This document shows, piece after piece, positions 22,521-30,862 of a stretch of DNA of 34,713 nucleotides (within the stretch, counting starts at the first letter, position 1; each line of letters opens with the position of its first letter). A model generated the notes under the pieces. It was given only the letters and a program-made list of their open reading frames with translations, made no database searches and was not told the origin of the DNA. This DNA comes from Oscillatoriales cyanobacterium (lineage in GTDB: Bacteria > Cyanobacteriota > Cyanobacteriia > Cyanobacteriales > Microcoleaceae), in the NCBI GenBank assembly GCA_004292955.1, contig RDXX01000075.1, forward strand, positions 1 through 34,713, written 5' to 3'. The position numbers and the translations under genes were made by a program.

Positions 22521-24050
22521 TCAATCAAGATAATCAAAACTTGCCAGAAAATCAACTACTTTTTGACCCACAGCCAAACTAAATTTACTCTCCTGATTAT
22601 TTCCACTTCGCCGACCAAAATCCTGATGAGACTGCACGGTAAAACTCTCCTGCCCCGAACTAATTAAAATAGTTTGGGTAGGTGACTGAAAAAAGTTTGT
22701 TTCCTGAGAGACATTTATTGTTGTTTCCAGCATTTTTTTCACATCAGTTAAATTAGCCATTGCTGCATTCAATGCTTTAGATAACTGTATTATCCGTTTT
22801 TTTTCTAAATTTTGATTTGCGATAGTTTTGCCAACCGCCACCACATTTTTCTGAGTTTCCAAGGCATCCTTAAAAGGAACAATCGCTAAAAAAGCTGCTG
22901 GCAATAAATGCTCGTCGCTATCAAATCTAAAAGTCAGAGTTGTCCGGCGATAGCCGACTTCTATATTGGGAGGACGGCTCATGGCTCCGTAATGCCTAGC
23001 TATTTCGCTATAGGCTGTTGCTAAAATGCCGTTGGCTGAGTGGTCTAAAAGTGCGTCAACCACAATTCGCACTAACCCCGGCGTATGATTTAAAAACTTT
23101 CTCGCTTCAGACGACGAATTAAATTGTTGCACCAAACTGCGATCGCCTGCGGGGCTGATGTCAACCCACTGGCAATTAATATCATCTGCAACGATACCAA
23201 ACCTGGGAACCAAATACATTTTTGCCCCAGTTAAAGTTGCCCCGGTCAAATCTGCGCCCACCCAATCTGCGTTAATCAAATTGGTTTCTGTCAGATCGGC
23301 ATGAACCAAACTAGCATTGGCTAAATTAGCATTTCTTAAATCTGCTCCGCTGAGGTTAGCTCCACTCAATTTAGTATCACTCAGATCGGCGCCAGTGAGG
23401 TTAGCTCCGCTTAAATCCGCCCATTTGAGATTAGCTCCGCTCAAATCAGCACCGCTGAGATTCACCTCCTGCAAAGAAGCTTGTCTCAGATCGGCATTGC
23501 TCAAATTGACGCCGTTAAGTTCTGCTTTCATCAAATCGGCGCCGTGCAAATTAGCATCTTTAAAGCTAGCTTCTTTTGCTGAAGAACCTCTAAGATTTGC
23601 ACCGGAAAGATTCGCACCAGACAGGTTAGCCTGGGTCAGTTTTACCTCTCTTAAGTCTGCTTCAGTCATGTTAGCGTTACTGAAGTTAGTCTTGCTAAGT
23701 TCGCAGCGGACTAATTCTCCTCTAATCAGAGATGCTCCGATTAATTGAGCTCCCGTTAAATCCGCTCTGACTAAGTTTGCTACGTTGAGACTAGCTCCGT
23801 TTAAGATTGCCCGCGAGAGATTGGTGCTGCTGAGTCTAGCCACATTCAGGTTAGCTTCACTCAAGTCAGCTTCGCTCAAGTTAGCGCCGCTGATGTTGGT
23901 GACAAATAAGCTAGCCTGCCTTAAAATTGATTGGCTGAGGTTGATGCGACTGAGATTAGCTTCATTCAGGTTGATTCCTGTGAAATCTCTGTCGCCTTCT
24001 GTGTATCTTTTGACGAGTTCAAATCGCTTGAGAAGTTCTTCTGCTTCCAT
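22521..24050 (-). CDS. Pentapeptide-repeat protein with conserved C-terminal domain, copy 1
   Basis: A 509-residue protein. Residues about 25-275 are continuous A(D/N)LSx-type pentapeptide repeats forming a right-handed quadrilateral beta helix. Residues about 285-509 are a separate domain shared with the two upstream neighbours. It begins with a C-x-W-V-D-x-S-P-x-G-D motif, continues through a V-R-I-V-V-D and an R-R-T-T-L-T-F strand, and ends with FFQSPTQT and a H-x-D-F-G element. I do not recognise this domain. There is no signal peptide or transmembrane segment. The first seven residues (MEAEELL) align with those of the paralogues. Function unknown; gyrase-protection roles known for some pentapeptide proteins are not implied. 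Confidence 0.85.
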   Translation of the reverse strand: MEAEELLKRFELVKRYTEGDRDFTGINLNEANLSRINLSQSILRQASLFVTNISGANLSEADLSEANLNVARLSSTNLSRAILNGASLNVANLVRADLTGAQLIGASLIRGELVRCELSKTNFSNANMTEADLREVKLTQANLSGANLSGANLRGSSAKEASFKDANLHGADLMKAELNGVNLSNADLRQASLQEVNLSGADLSGANLKWADLSGANLTGADLSDTKLSGANLSGADLRNANLANASLVHADLTETNLINADWVGADLTGATLTGAKMYLVPRFGIVADDINCQWVDISPAGDRSLVQQFNSSSEARKFLNHTPGLVRIVVDALLDHSANGILATAYSEIARHYGAMSRPPNIEVGYRRTTLTFRFDSDEHLLPAAFLAIVPFKDALETQKNVVAVGKTIANQNLEKKRIIQLSKALNAAMANLTDVKKMLETTINVSQETNFFQSPTQTILISSGQESFTVQSHQDFGRRSGNNQESKFSLAVGQKVVDFLASFDYLD

Positions 24051-24126
24051 TGTTTTTACCTAGCTGAAAGGGCGATGGACTAACTTTTATGTGGCATTAA
24101 TATAAAAATAAATAAATTTATATTAT

Positions 24127-25689
24127 TTACTCACCAAGCTGATAAAAGCTTTTGACAAATTCAATCACCGTATTTAGGGGCGGGGTTGTAAATCTTTGGG
24201 CTTTAATTGCCGGCCCGATCGAGGTTTTGTTGACTCCCGGCAAATTGGTCAAGTTTCTGCCAAAGTCTGGGTGATAGTGAACCATCAAAGTTTCGGCGCT
24301 GGAGTTTGCCAGTATGGTTTGGGTAGGCGATTGAAAAAAACTCGACATCGGTTCGCGATCGAGGCGAATCGGCTGCATTTTCATTTCCCCTATTTTTCTA
24401 ATTGTTTTGGTCATGGCGACGTTCAATTGCACTACCAAATTTGAAACTCTGACGCCTAGATTATTGCCGTTTTGGGGTTGAATCATCTTGATCAGAGTAA
24501 TGAGATTTTTTTGAGTAAATGCCGCGTCGCTAAAGGGAATAATGGCAACAAAAGCTGTGGGAAATAGTTGATCGTCCTGCTCTATTCTAAATGATATGAT
24601 TGTGCGCCGCGAATTAACTTCTATGCTGGGAGGATTGCTCAAACCCGAGTATTGACTGGCAATTTGGCGGTAGGTAGCCGCGAGGACAAAGTTAGCGTCG
24701 GGGTCGAGCGGTCGATCGACAATAATTTGCACTGTCGGCGGTGTAGCATTAAAAAACCGTTGAGATTCTTCTGGGGTAAAGCGCTGAATGTGACTGCGAT
24801 CGCCGTTTGGGCTCAGATCCACCCAATCGCAGGTTATATCATCGGCTTTCAGATTAAACCTCGACACCGCGTAAATTTTTGCCCCAGTCAGGGCCGCCCC
24901 CGTCAAATCTGCGCCCACCCAATCTGCGTGAGTCAAATTCGCTTGAGTCAAATCCGCGTGTACCAGAGTAGCGTTCAACAGGTTGACGTTGCTCAAATTT
25001 GCCCCGTACAAGTTAGCCCCGCTCAATCTCGCTTCATCGAGGTCAGCACCAGTCAAGTTGGCCCCGCTGAGGTCGGCCCACCGGAGATTAGCGCCTCGCA
25101 AGTCAGCGCCGCTGAGGTTGGCTTGAGACAGATTAGCTTGTCTGAGTTCGGCATTGCATAGGTTCACTCCTCGCAAGTCTGCCCTGCTGAGGTCGGCTCT
25201 GTGCAAGTTAACCCGTTCCAAGTTCGCCGCTGTCAGACAAGCGCCTCTCAGGTGAGCCCCGCTGAGGTCGGCTTGCTCTAGATTGGCTTCTCTCAGGGTG
25301 GCTTCTCTCAAATCTGCTTCGCTCAAGTTGGCACCGCTCAAGTTGGCACCGCTGAGGTCAGCTCGGATCAGCTCGGCTCTGATCAATGTAGCTTCGACGA
25401 GTTGGGCTTCGCTGAGGTCGGCCCGAATCAAGTTAGCCACGTTGAGGATAGCGCCACTGAGGTTGGCTTTGTTGAGGTTGGCAGCGCTGAGTCTAGCAAC
25501 ATTGAGTTTAGCTTTTCTCATGTTGGCCTTTGACAGATTGGTGCCACTCAGGTTGGTGAGGCTCAAGATTGCCTCGCTGAAATTAGCCCCACTCAGATCG
25601 ATCCTGCTGAGATTGGCTTCGCAAAGCAGGATGGCAGTAAAGTCTCTTTCTCCTGCTGCATATTTGGCGATGAGTTCTTCCGCGTCCAT
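24127..25689 (-). CDS. Pentapeptide-repeat protein with conserved C-terminal domain, copy 2
   Basis: A 520-residue paralogue of the flanking genes. The N-terminus is MDAEELIAKYAAGERDF, then about 50 pentapeptide repeats to residue 270. The C-terminal domain carries the shared motifs: CDWVDLSPNGDRS (about 288-300), VQIIVDRPLD, RRTIISFRI, AFVAIIPF, FFQSPTQTIL and HPDFGR. The spacer to the next gene downstream (22521-24050) is 76 bases. A GGGAAAG ribosome site is nine bases before the ATG at 25689. It is probably co-transcribed with its neighbours. Confidence 0.87.
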   Translation of the reverse strand: MDAEELIAKYAAGERDFTAILLCEANLSRIDLSGANFSEAILSLTNLSGTNLSKANMRKAKLNVARLSAANLNKANLSGAILNVANLIRADLSEAQLVEATLIRAELIRADLSGANLSGANLSEADLREATLREANLEQADLSGAHLRGACLTAANLERVNLHRADLSRADLRGVNLCNAELRQANLSQANLSGADLRGANLRWADLSGANLTGADLDEARLSGANLYGANLSNVNLLNATLVHADLTQANLTHADWVGADLTGAALTGAKIYAVSRFNLKADDITCDWVDLSPNGDRSHIQRFTPEESQRFFNATPPTVQIIVDRPLDPDANFVLAATYRQIASQYSGLSNPPSIEVNSRRTIISFRIEQDDQLFPTAFVAIIPFSDAAFTQKNLITLIKMIQPQNGNNLGVRVSNLVVQLNVAMTKTIRKIGEMKMQPIRLDREPMSSFFQSPTQTILANSSAETLMVHYHPDFGRNLTNLPGVNKTSIGPAIKAQRFTTPPLNTVIEFVKSFYQLGE

Positions 25690-25785
25690 GCTTTTGACTT
25701 TCCCTGATGTGTTAGGTAGAACAAAGCTTTGTTATGCCAACCTTTAAAATAGAATAAGCATTTTTTGTAACTTCATGCAATATGC

Positions 25786-27348
25786 CTAGACATCTATATT
25801 GTGGAAGCCTTTTATAAAATCCAAAATGCTGGCGATATTAGCTTGACCCAATTTTGTGCTTTCAGTTAACTTGCCTGCGCTGGAGTTGCTGGGATCGTAT
25901 TTTTTAATCAGGCGCTTGCCGAAGGCTGGGTGGTGATATACGCTGAGTCTTTGGTCGCGGGAGTTGATTAAGAGCATCTGTGTAGGAATTTGAAAAAAAT
26001 TGATGCTTTCACCGATTTTGGGAAAAGAACTGGAAATTTTGATTTGGTCTACTTTGCTGATAGCTTGGTTGAGAGCTTTGCTGCATAACTGGACGTGTTT
26101 GGATTCTTTGACGCTAAGTTTGCCTGCATCGTGGGATTGAATCATTTTCATCAAAGCTATCAGGTTTTTCTGAGTTGTAGCGCCGTCGTTAAAAGGAATA
26201 ATGGCAACGTAAGCGGTGGCAAATAATTTATCGTCGCTGTCCATTTTAAAGGCGAGTACGGTGCGCCTGGAACTGACTTCGATCGTGGGCGGCTGACTTA
26301 AACTCGGGTATTGTTGGGCAATTTGGTAATAAGTTGCAGCTAGGGCAAAATGAGCGCCTTGGTCTAAGGGCGAGTCAATTACAATCCTAACTGTGGGCAA
26401 GCTTTCGTGAAAAAAATCGTGGGTTCCTCCGGAGTTCAACCAGTAAATTTGACTGTGGTCGCCGTTGGGACTCAGGTCAACCCACTTGCAGGTCATGCCT
26501 TCGGTTTTGATGCCGAGCCGCGAAACTGCGTGGAGTTTGGCTCCGGTTAGGGTGGCTCCGGTTAAGTCGGCTCCCACCCAGTCGGCGCGGATCAGATAGG
26601 CGTTTGACAGGTCGGCGTGAACTAAACTGGCATTGAGTAAGTTGGCGTGGCAGAGGTCGGCTCGGCTGAGGTCGGCGCCGCTCAATTTGGCTTCGCTGAG
26701 GTCGGCCCAGCGCAGGTTGCAGCCGCTGAGGATGGCCCAGCGCAAATTGACGCCACTGAGGTCGGCTCCGCTGAGTATGGCTTGAGTGAGGTTGGCTTGT
26801 CGGAGTTCGGTACCTCGCAAGTCTGCACCGCTGAGGTCGGCTCGGCTGAGATCGGCGCCTTGGAGGTTGGCTTGTTCGAGGTTGGCTTCTGTCAAGGACG
26901 CACCACTGAGGTGAGCGCCTCGAAGGTTGGCTTGAGTGAGGTTGGCTCCTCGGAGCGTGGCTTCGGTGAGTGTGGCGCCGCTGAGGTTGGCTCCGCTGAG
27001 GTTGGCTCCGCTGAGTTCGGCTCGAATTAGCTCGGCTCTGATCAGTTTAGCTCCTGTGAGTATGGCTTTTTTGAGGTCAACTCGCACTAGGTAGGCGACG
27101 TTGAGGTCGGCGTCGGTGAGGTTGGCGCCGCCGAGATGGGCGCCGCTGAGTCTGGCGATGTTGAGTTTGGCACCGGTGAGGTTGGTTTTGCTGAGGTTAG
27201 CTCCGCTTAGGTTTGCTACACTCAGATTCGCACCTGTGAGGTTGGCTCCGCTCAAGTTGACGCCGCTGAGGTTGGCCTCAGTCAGGTTGATTCCGGCAAA
27301 GTTTCTTTCTCCGGCGGCATATTTTTTCAGGAGTTCCTCGACTGTCAT
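25786..27348 (-). CDS. Pentapeptide-repeat protein with conserved C-terminal domain, copy 3
   Basis: A 520-residue protein when started at the ATG 27348 (MTVEELLKKYAAGERNF), which aligns with the starts of the two paralogues; the frame is open 30 bases further to 27378. Pentapeptide repeats cover about residues 18-270. The C-terminal domain repeats CKWVDLSPNGDHS, VRIVIDSPLD, RRTVLAFKM, AYVAIIPF, FFQIPTQML and HPAFGK. It is the 5'-most gene of the three, and the end of the IS607-type element lies 43 bases upstream (27391), so its original promoter may have been separated or replaced. Confidence 0.87.
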   Translation of the reverse strand: MTVEELLKKYAAGERNFAGINLTEANLSGVNLSGANLTGANLSVANLSGANLSKTNLTGAKLNIARLSGAHLGGANLTDADLNVAYLVRVDLKKAILTGAKLIRAELIRAELSGANLSGANLSGATLTEATLRGANLTQANLRGAHLSGASLTEANLEQANLQGADLSRADLSGADLRGTELRQANLTQAILSGADLSGVNLRWAILSGCNLRWADLSEAKLSGADLSRADLCHANLLNASLVHADLSNAYLIRADWVGADLTGATLTGAKLHAVSRLGIKTEGMTCKWVDLSPNGDHSQIYWLNSGGTHDFFHESLPTVRIVIDSPLDQGAHFALAATYYQIAQQYPSLSQPPTIEVSSRRTVLAFKMDSDDKLFATAYVAIIPFNDGATTQKNLIALMKMIQSHDAGKLSVKESKHVQLCSKALNQAISKVDQIKISSSFPKIGESINFFQIPTQMLLINSRDQRLSVYHHPAFGKRLIKKYDPSNSSAGKLTESTKLGQANIASILDFIKGFHNIDV

Positions 27349-27390
27349 GGGGGCGGCACCGTATCGAAATATCCCCATTTTATTGCTATT

Positions 27391-27424
27391 GACACTCCCC
27401 GCCGTAAAACGGACGGGGATTCTT
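27391..27424 (-). ncRNA. Element right end and probable 3' part of TnpB omega-RNA
   Basis: On the minus strand, AATCCCCGTCCGTTTTACGG continues to GGGGAGTGTCAA, forming a hairpin with one bulge. In TnpB-bearing elements the omega RNA ends at this boundary, and the sequence just beyond it acts as the guide. Here that is the flank TAGCAATAAAATGGGG next to the pentapeptide gene. The assignment rests on the position relative to tnpB. Confidence 0.55.
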
Positions 27425-28760
27425 AAGAGATTTTCACCCTTAATGGCTGTGTCAAACAGCCTCTAGACAGTCCGGTAAAACCATTCTGCTTACTTTTGCG
27501 ACCAATATTTACAGATACATTTAACCCGGTAAATCTAGGACTAAGCCCAAACTTACTGTGTATGGCAAGACGCGTGAAAGCTGCAAGCTCTCCCGTCAAG
27601 GAGGTATCTCTCAAAGCTTTCAATAAAATATTGAAAGCGCCATTTACATCTCTGTCCAGAGTGTGTCCGCATTCTGGACATTTAAATTTCTTAGACCCAC
27701 CTAATTTAGTGTGAATATGCCCGCACTTTGAACAAGTCTTGGATGTGTATTCTTCGGTCACGTCTACTACAATACAACCAGATTTGGATGCTTGATGCTT
27801 CAACATTTGTTTGAACCTATAATGGCTCAAAGTGACCAGGGCTCTAGCTGTTTTTGTCGCTAATTTTCGTTTCCCCTTTTTTACCATCTGCTGCGTTTCA
27901 AAAGTCGGCAAGAAAATAATTTTATACTTGGTCACCAAGTATTTAGCAGCCTTCTTGTGTAACTCGTTGACTAAGTTTTTAATCTGAATCCGAATCTGGG
28001 TCGCTGACTTTCTCAAGCAATACCTCAATCGTTTGAATTGTCCTCCTTTGTGCAGCCCTATTCTTGACATCAATTTGTCTAAATGTCTTGCTAGTCGGTA
28101 GATACGACCAATATCATTCTTTCCTACCTCCAAGATATCACTGCCGTCAAAACCAGTCAAAAACGTTCTAACGCCAGGGTCTAAGGCGATAGCTAAACTG
28201 CTTTCGTTTTGCAGAGGCTTTGCGGTATCAACTGCATAGCATATAAACCATTGCCCATTGATTAGTGACAGCGTTGGCTCATGTTCCATTACATCTGCAA
28301 TTGGTTCGGATACTTTAAATGATAATCCTTTGGTTGCTTGCGGGTAAAAAGTCCCAGACTTCCAGTTACTGACTTGAAACCTGATAGTCTGGGAACGGTC
28401 AAATCGGCTTCTAAATTTGGCGATACCCTTTGACTTTTTAGCAGCTTTGTGTGCCTCAAAAGCTTGGAATACTGCCATTTGTCGTGGGTTGTAAGGTTGC
28501 TCCGACACCCAGATTGGAGCTGAGTCCATAATCTTTTTTCTGAGATCGTACTTGCCAATCTTTTCTGTTTTCAGGATAGCAATTGCTTGATTGTAACACC
28601 ATCTACTTGCTGCAATCCAAGTCCTCCATTTCGCTGCTAGCTTGGTTTCTGGGTAAACTCGAATCTTCTTTGATAGTAGATTTGTATTTACCCCGGGAGT
28701 AGATTCGGCAACTAAAGACGTGGATGATGGCAAGGATATGTTCAACCATTTCTCGTTCAC
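27423..28760 (-). CDS. tnpB: TnpB RNA-guided nuclease of an IS607-type element
   Basis: A Cas12-ancestor TnpB protein. RuvC residues are intact: Asp in ALDPGVRTF, Glu in LPTFETQQM, Asp in HTLDRDVNGAFNIL. The zinc ribbon CSKCGH ... CPECGH lies between the last two. The N-terminal recognition part begins at KKIRVYPETKLAAKWRTW. The frame is open upstream to 29210, but that stretch is the antisense-free overlap with the recombinase in another frame and contains no Met. The start taken here is a GTG at 28760, which gives a normal-sized protein; this is a choice, not a certainty. The C-terminus runs into the terminal repeat. Confidence 0.85.
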   Translation of the reverse strand: MNEKWLNISLPSSTSLVAESTPGVNTNLLSKKIRVYPETKLAAKWRTWIAASRWCYNQAIAILKTEKIGKYDLRKKIMDSAPIWVSEQPYNPRQMAVFQAFEAHKAAKKSKGIAKFRSRFDRSQTIRFQVSNWKSGTFYPQATKGLSFKVSEPIADVMEHEPTLSLINGQWFICYAVDTAKPLQNESSLAIALDPGVRTFLTGFDGSDILEVGKNDIGRIYRLARHLDKLMSRIGLHKGGQFKRLRYCLRKSATQIRIQIKNLVNELHKKAAKYLVTKYKIIFLPTFETQQMVKKGKRKLATKTARALVTLSHYRFKQMLKHQASKSGCIVVDVTEEYTSKTCSKCGHIHTKLGGSKKFKCPECGHTLDRDVNGAFNILLKALRDTSLTGELAAFTRLAIHSKFGLSPRFTGLNVSVNIGRKSKQNGFTGLSRGCLTQPLRVKIS

Positions 28761-29220
28761 AAGACAGCTCGTTTCTACTGAGAACCATGAGTTGGCAATT
28801 GTTTTGCTCGCAGAGCCATTTGATGAGGTCGCTACCAAACCTTGCGAGTCTGTCTTGGTGTCCAACCACAATTGTTGAGATATTTCCTGACATGACTTGT
28901 CCCAAAAGGGCAAGCAGTGCTTTTCTTTTGAAGTTGAGTCTACACCCGATGTCTTTAAAGACTTTGGCTTGCGGGTAGATATTTTGGAGGTAGCTGACTT
29001 GTCGTTCGAGGTGTTCTCGTTATTTGTAGCTACTGACTCTTGCGTAGATGGCGATAACTCGGTTGTGTCCTGTTCCGAGAACGCTGTCAATGTCCTAGCG
29101 TCGTTGGTTGGAGGGGGTTCTGATTGCTGATATTTTGTCGGCAAGCTCCCAGTTTCTAAGAGTTTTCTCTGAGACTTGCAGCATTTCGCAAGCTTTTCGC
29201 GGCGTGACATATTTGATCAT
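28603..29220 (-). pseudogene. IS607 TnpA-type serine recombinase, disrupted by two stop codons
   Basis: Read from ATG 29220, the frame encodes a MerR-like helix-turn-helix start (CEMLQVSEKTLRNWE), the catalytic-serine region IAIYARVSS, and the rest of the resolvase fold (VVGHQDRLARFGSDL, ELSCEREMVEHILAI). Two in-frame stops break it: TAG at 29095-29097 (codon 42, before DIDSV) and TAA at 29020-29022 (codon 67, in place of an expected Gln in YK-x-REHLERQ). The 3' part is still open to 28603. The transposase is thus inactive, so the element can no longer move on its own. Confidence 0.85.
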
Positions 29221-29382
29221 CGCTGGTAATATTTTTTACTCTTGATATATACTGCCTGATTTTGACGCTATTTTCCAGGACTTTATGGGAAATTGTTTAC
29301 TTTGTGACAACAGCCGCTTCTAAAAACCTACAGAAATCTGTAAATCAAACTTAGCGGTCTATGTTTTGCCTAGAGCGAGTGC

Positions 29383-29489
29383 TATAGCCTTTCTCACATT
29401 CATTCGCGGACAAATCTTGACCTAAAAAGCTTTACACTGTAAGGTTCCAGCATATCTTGGCATACCTCATCTTTCTGAAAAAGGCTATA
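29383..29489. mobile_element. 107-base MITE-like element
   Basis: Terminal inverted repeats (TATAGCCTTTCTCA at the left, TGAAAAAGGCTATA at the right) bound a 107-base unit with no coding capacity. The ends start and finish in TA, compatible with Tc1/IS630-type target choice. A partial copy of one end (29 bases, two mismatches) occurs at 13623-13651. Confidence 0.65.
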
Positions 29490-29844
29490 TATGTTTTCCT
29501 TTTTGCTCAGGTTGGCTTACTCTTCCCAGTTAGAGACTGCCTTGATTAGCAGAGGACTTGAAATATTTGGTTTTTTGAGGATCAGTTTGAGCCAAGTGTT
29601 TTTTTGTGGTTTTCACACCCAGTAAGCTTTAGCAACCCGCACTAATCAAGCGTTTCCCCAGTTTATCACAATTATTGTTGGTTTTCGTCAAATTCTGAGA
29701 AAATCTAGACAAACCTCTGTATTTTGGCAACTGCCTAAAACGCCACATTGTAAAGGTTTTTGCTAAGGCGGCACAACTCACACAGAGCCAAAAACTCCGC
29801 TTTATTTAAATTGCGAATTTGGTTCTTTTGAGTCAGGTACATAG

Positions 29845-29949
29845 TTGACCTTTCGCTACATATTGTATTATAAAGCGAAAGTTGCTATTAATCCTAAAAT
29901 TTTCTTGTCAAGCCGTCAAGCGAAGGACGGGGTTTGAAACCCATTTTTT
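29845..29949 (+). mobile_element. IS200/IS605-like relic carrying a promoter and terminator in front of tyrA
   Basis: The segment begins with TTGACC (29845), 17 bases and TTATAA (29868-29873), a good promoter, overlapped by an inverted repeat CTTTCGCT ... AGCGAAAG. It then continues into CCGTC-AAGCGAAG-GACGG (29913-29930), GGGTTTGAAACCC (29930-29942) and a T-run (44-49). It resembles the two ends of an IS200/IS605-type unit with its gene deleted. The T-run ends three bases before the tyrA ATG. Confidence 0.5.
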
Positions 29950-29952
29950 CTG

Positions 29953-30792
29953 ATGAATATCGGTATCGTAGGACTTGGTTTAATTGGTGGCTCGATCGCT
30001 CTGGATTTACGATCGCGCGGGTTTAATATTGTTGGGGTTTCGAGTCGCCAACAGACTTGCGATCGGGCGATCGCAAGAGGTGTTGTCAATGATGCCAGCA
30101 TACACCTGTCTTTGATGGCAACAGCGGATTTGGTTTTTATTTGCACGCCGTTATCGGCGATCGAGCCGATCGTCCAAAAATTAATTCCCCATCTTTCCCC
30201 TGATGCGATTGTAACCGATGTCGGTTCGGTAAAAACTCCCATAGTCGAGGCTGTGTCAGCTCTGTGGCCGAATTTTGTTGGGGGACACCCGATGGCGGGG
30301 ACTGCTGAAAGTGGGATTGAGGCGGCGGTGAGGGATTTGTTTGTGGGGCGGCCTTATGTGGTGACTCCGACTGCACAGACTCCGGCGCAGTCAGTGGAGA
30401 AGGTTGAGGAAATCGCGCGGTTGTTGGGTGCGTCGGTTTATCGGTGCGGCCCTCAAGAACACGATCGAGCTGTGGCTTGGATTTCTCATTTGCCGATAAT
30501 GGCTAGCGCGACGCTGGTGGCTGCGTGCGATCGAGAGGGCGATCGAGATATTGTGAATTTAGCCCAAAATTTGGCGAGTTCCGGTTTTCGGGACACCAGC
30601 CGCGTAGGGGGCGGCAACCCCGAGCTGGGAGTGATGGTGGCAAAGTACAATCGAGAGCAATTATTGCGATCGCTCTCTATTTACCGCGACAGTCTCGACG
30701 AATTCATCAGCGATATCGAGACCGAAAATTGGCAAGCTCTCGAACAGAAGCTGAAGCTGACTCAACAAGCCAGAGATAATTACCACTTGTGA
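29953..30792 (+). CDS. tyrA: Arogenate dehydrogenase (TyrA)
   Basis: A 279-residue enzyme that oxidatively decarboxylates L-arogenate to L-tyrosine using NADP(H), in the cytoplasm. It has the Rossmann GLGLIGGS (7-14) with Arg32 after the second strand (NADP preference), the TDVGSVKT loop (88-95), catalytic His112 in GGHPMAGT, and the C-terminal helical domain with AVAWISHLPIM and SSGFRDTSRVGGGNPELG. Length and motifs match Synechocystis arogenate dehydrogenase. The ATG at 29953 has no Shine-Dalgarno and follows the U-run of a terminator-like hairpin by three bases. It is not linked to the DAHP synthase gene at the other end. The potassium transporter gene follows 70 bases later. Confidence 0.95.
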   Translation: MNIGIVGLGLIGGSIALDLRSRGFNIVGVSSRQQTCDRAIARGVVNDASIHLSLMATADLVFICTPLSAIEPIVQKLIPHLSPDAIVTDVGSVKTPIVEAVSALWPNFVGGHPMAGTAESGIEAAVRDLFVGRPYVVTPTAQTPAQSVEKVEEIARLLGASVYRCGPQEHDRAVAWISHLPIMASATLVAACDREGDRDIVNLAQNLASSGFRDTSRVGGGNPELGVMVAKYNREQLLRSLSIYRDSLDEFISDIETENWQALEQKLKLTQQARDNYHL

Positions 30793-30862
30793 TCCCAAAA
30801 TTGCTGAAAACTGTCCCCGTCTCCATTATGATTTGTGGACGCCTCTTATATATTGAGTTTCA

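Larger units (their letters stand above)
27391..29220 (-). mobile_element. IS607-type element with TnpB (nuclease) and a dead serine recombinase
   Basis: The element encodes a tnpA-like serine recombinase pseudogene (28603-29220) overlapping a tnpB gene. Its terminal hairpin (27391-27424, CCCCGCCGT ... ACGGACGGGG) follows tnpB, as is usual for the right end and the guide-RNA scaffold of such elements. The opposite end was not located precisely; the limit given is the recombinase start. No target duplication was found, as expected for IS607. Confidence 0.75.
29221..29952. other. Gap with MITE, IS relic and no gene
   Basis: Besides the MITE (29383-29489) and the IS200/IS605-like relic (29845-29949), I see no gene, RNA or convincing element in this 732-base stretch. 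It includes AT-rich sequence and the undetermined left end of the IS607-type element. Confidence 0.6.

Noticed and set aside
23317..27466. Long plus-strand frames opposite the pentapeptide genes
   Set aside because: The repeated five-codon pattern keeps the complementary strand open; the proteins are low-complexity mirrors.
28761..29210. Long N-terminal extension of TnpB
   Set aside because: It overlaps the recombinase pseudogene in a different frame, contains no internal Met and has no TnpB-like sequence.
29916..30376. Minus-strand frames over the start of tyrA
   Set aside because: They mirror the conserved Rossmann region; no independent evidence.
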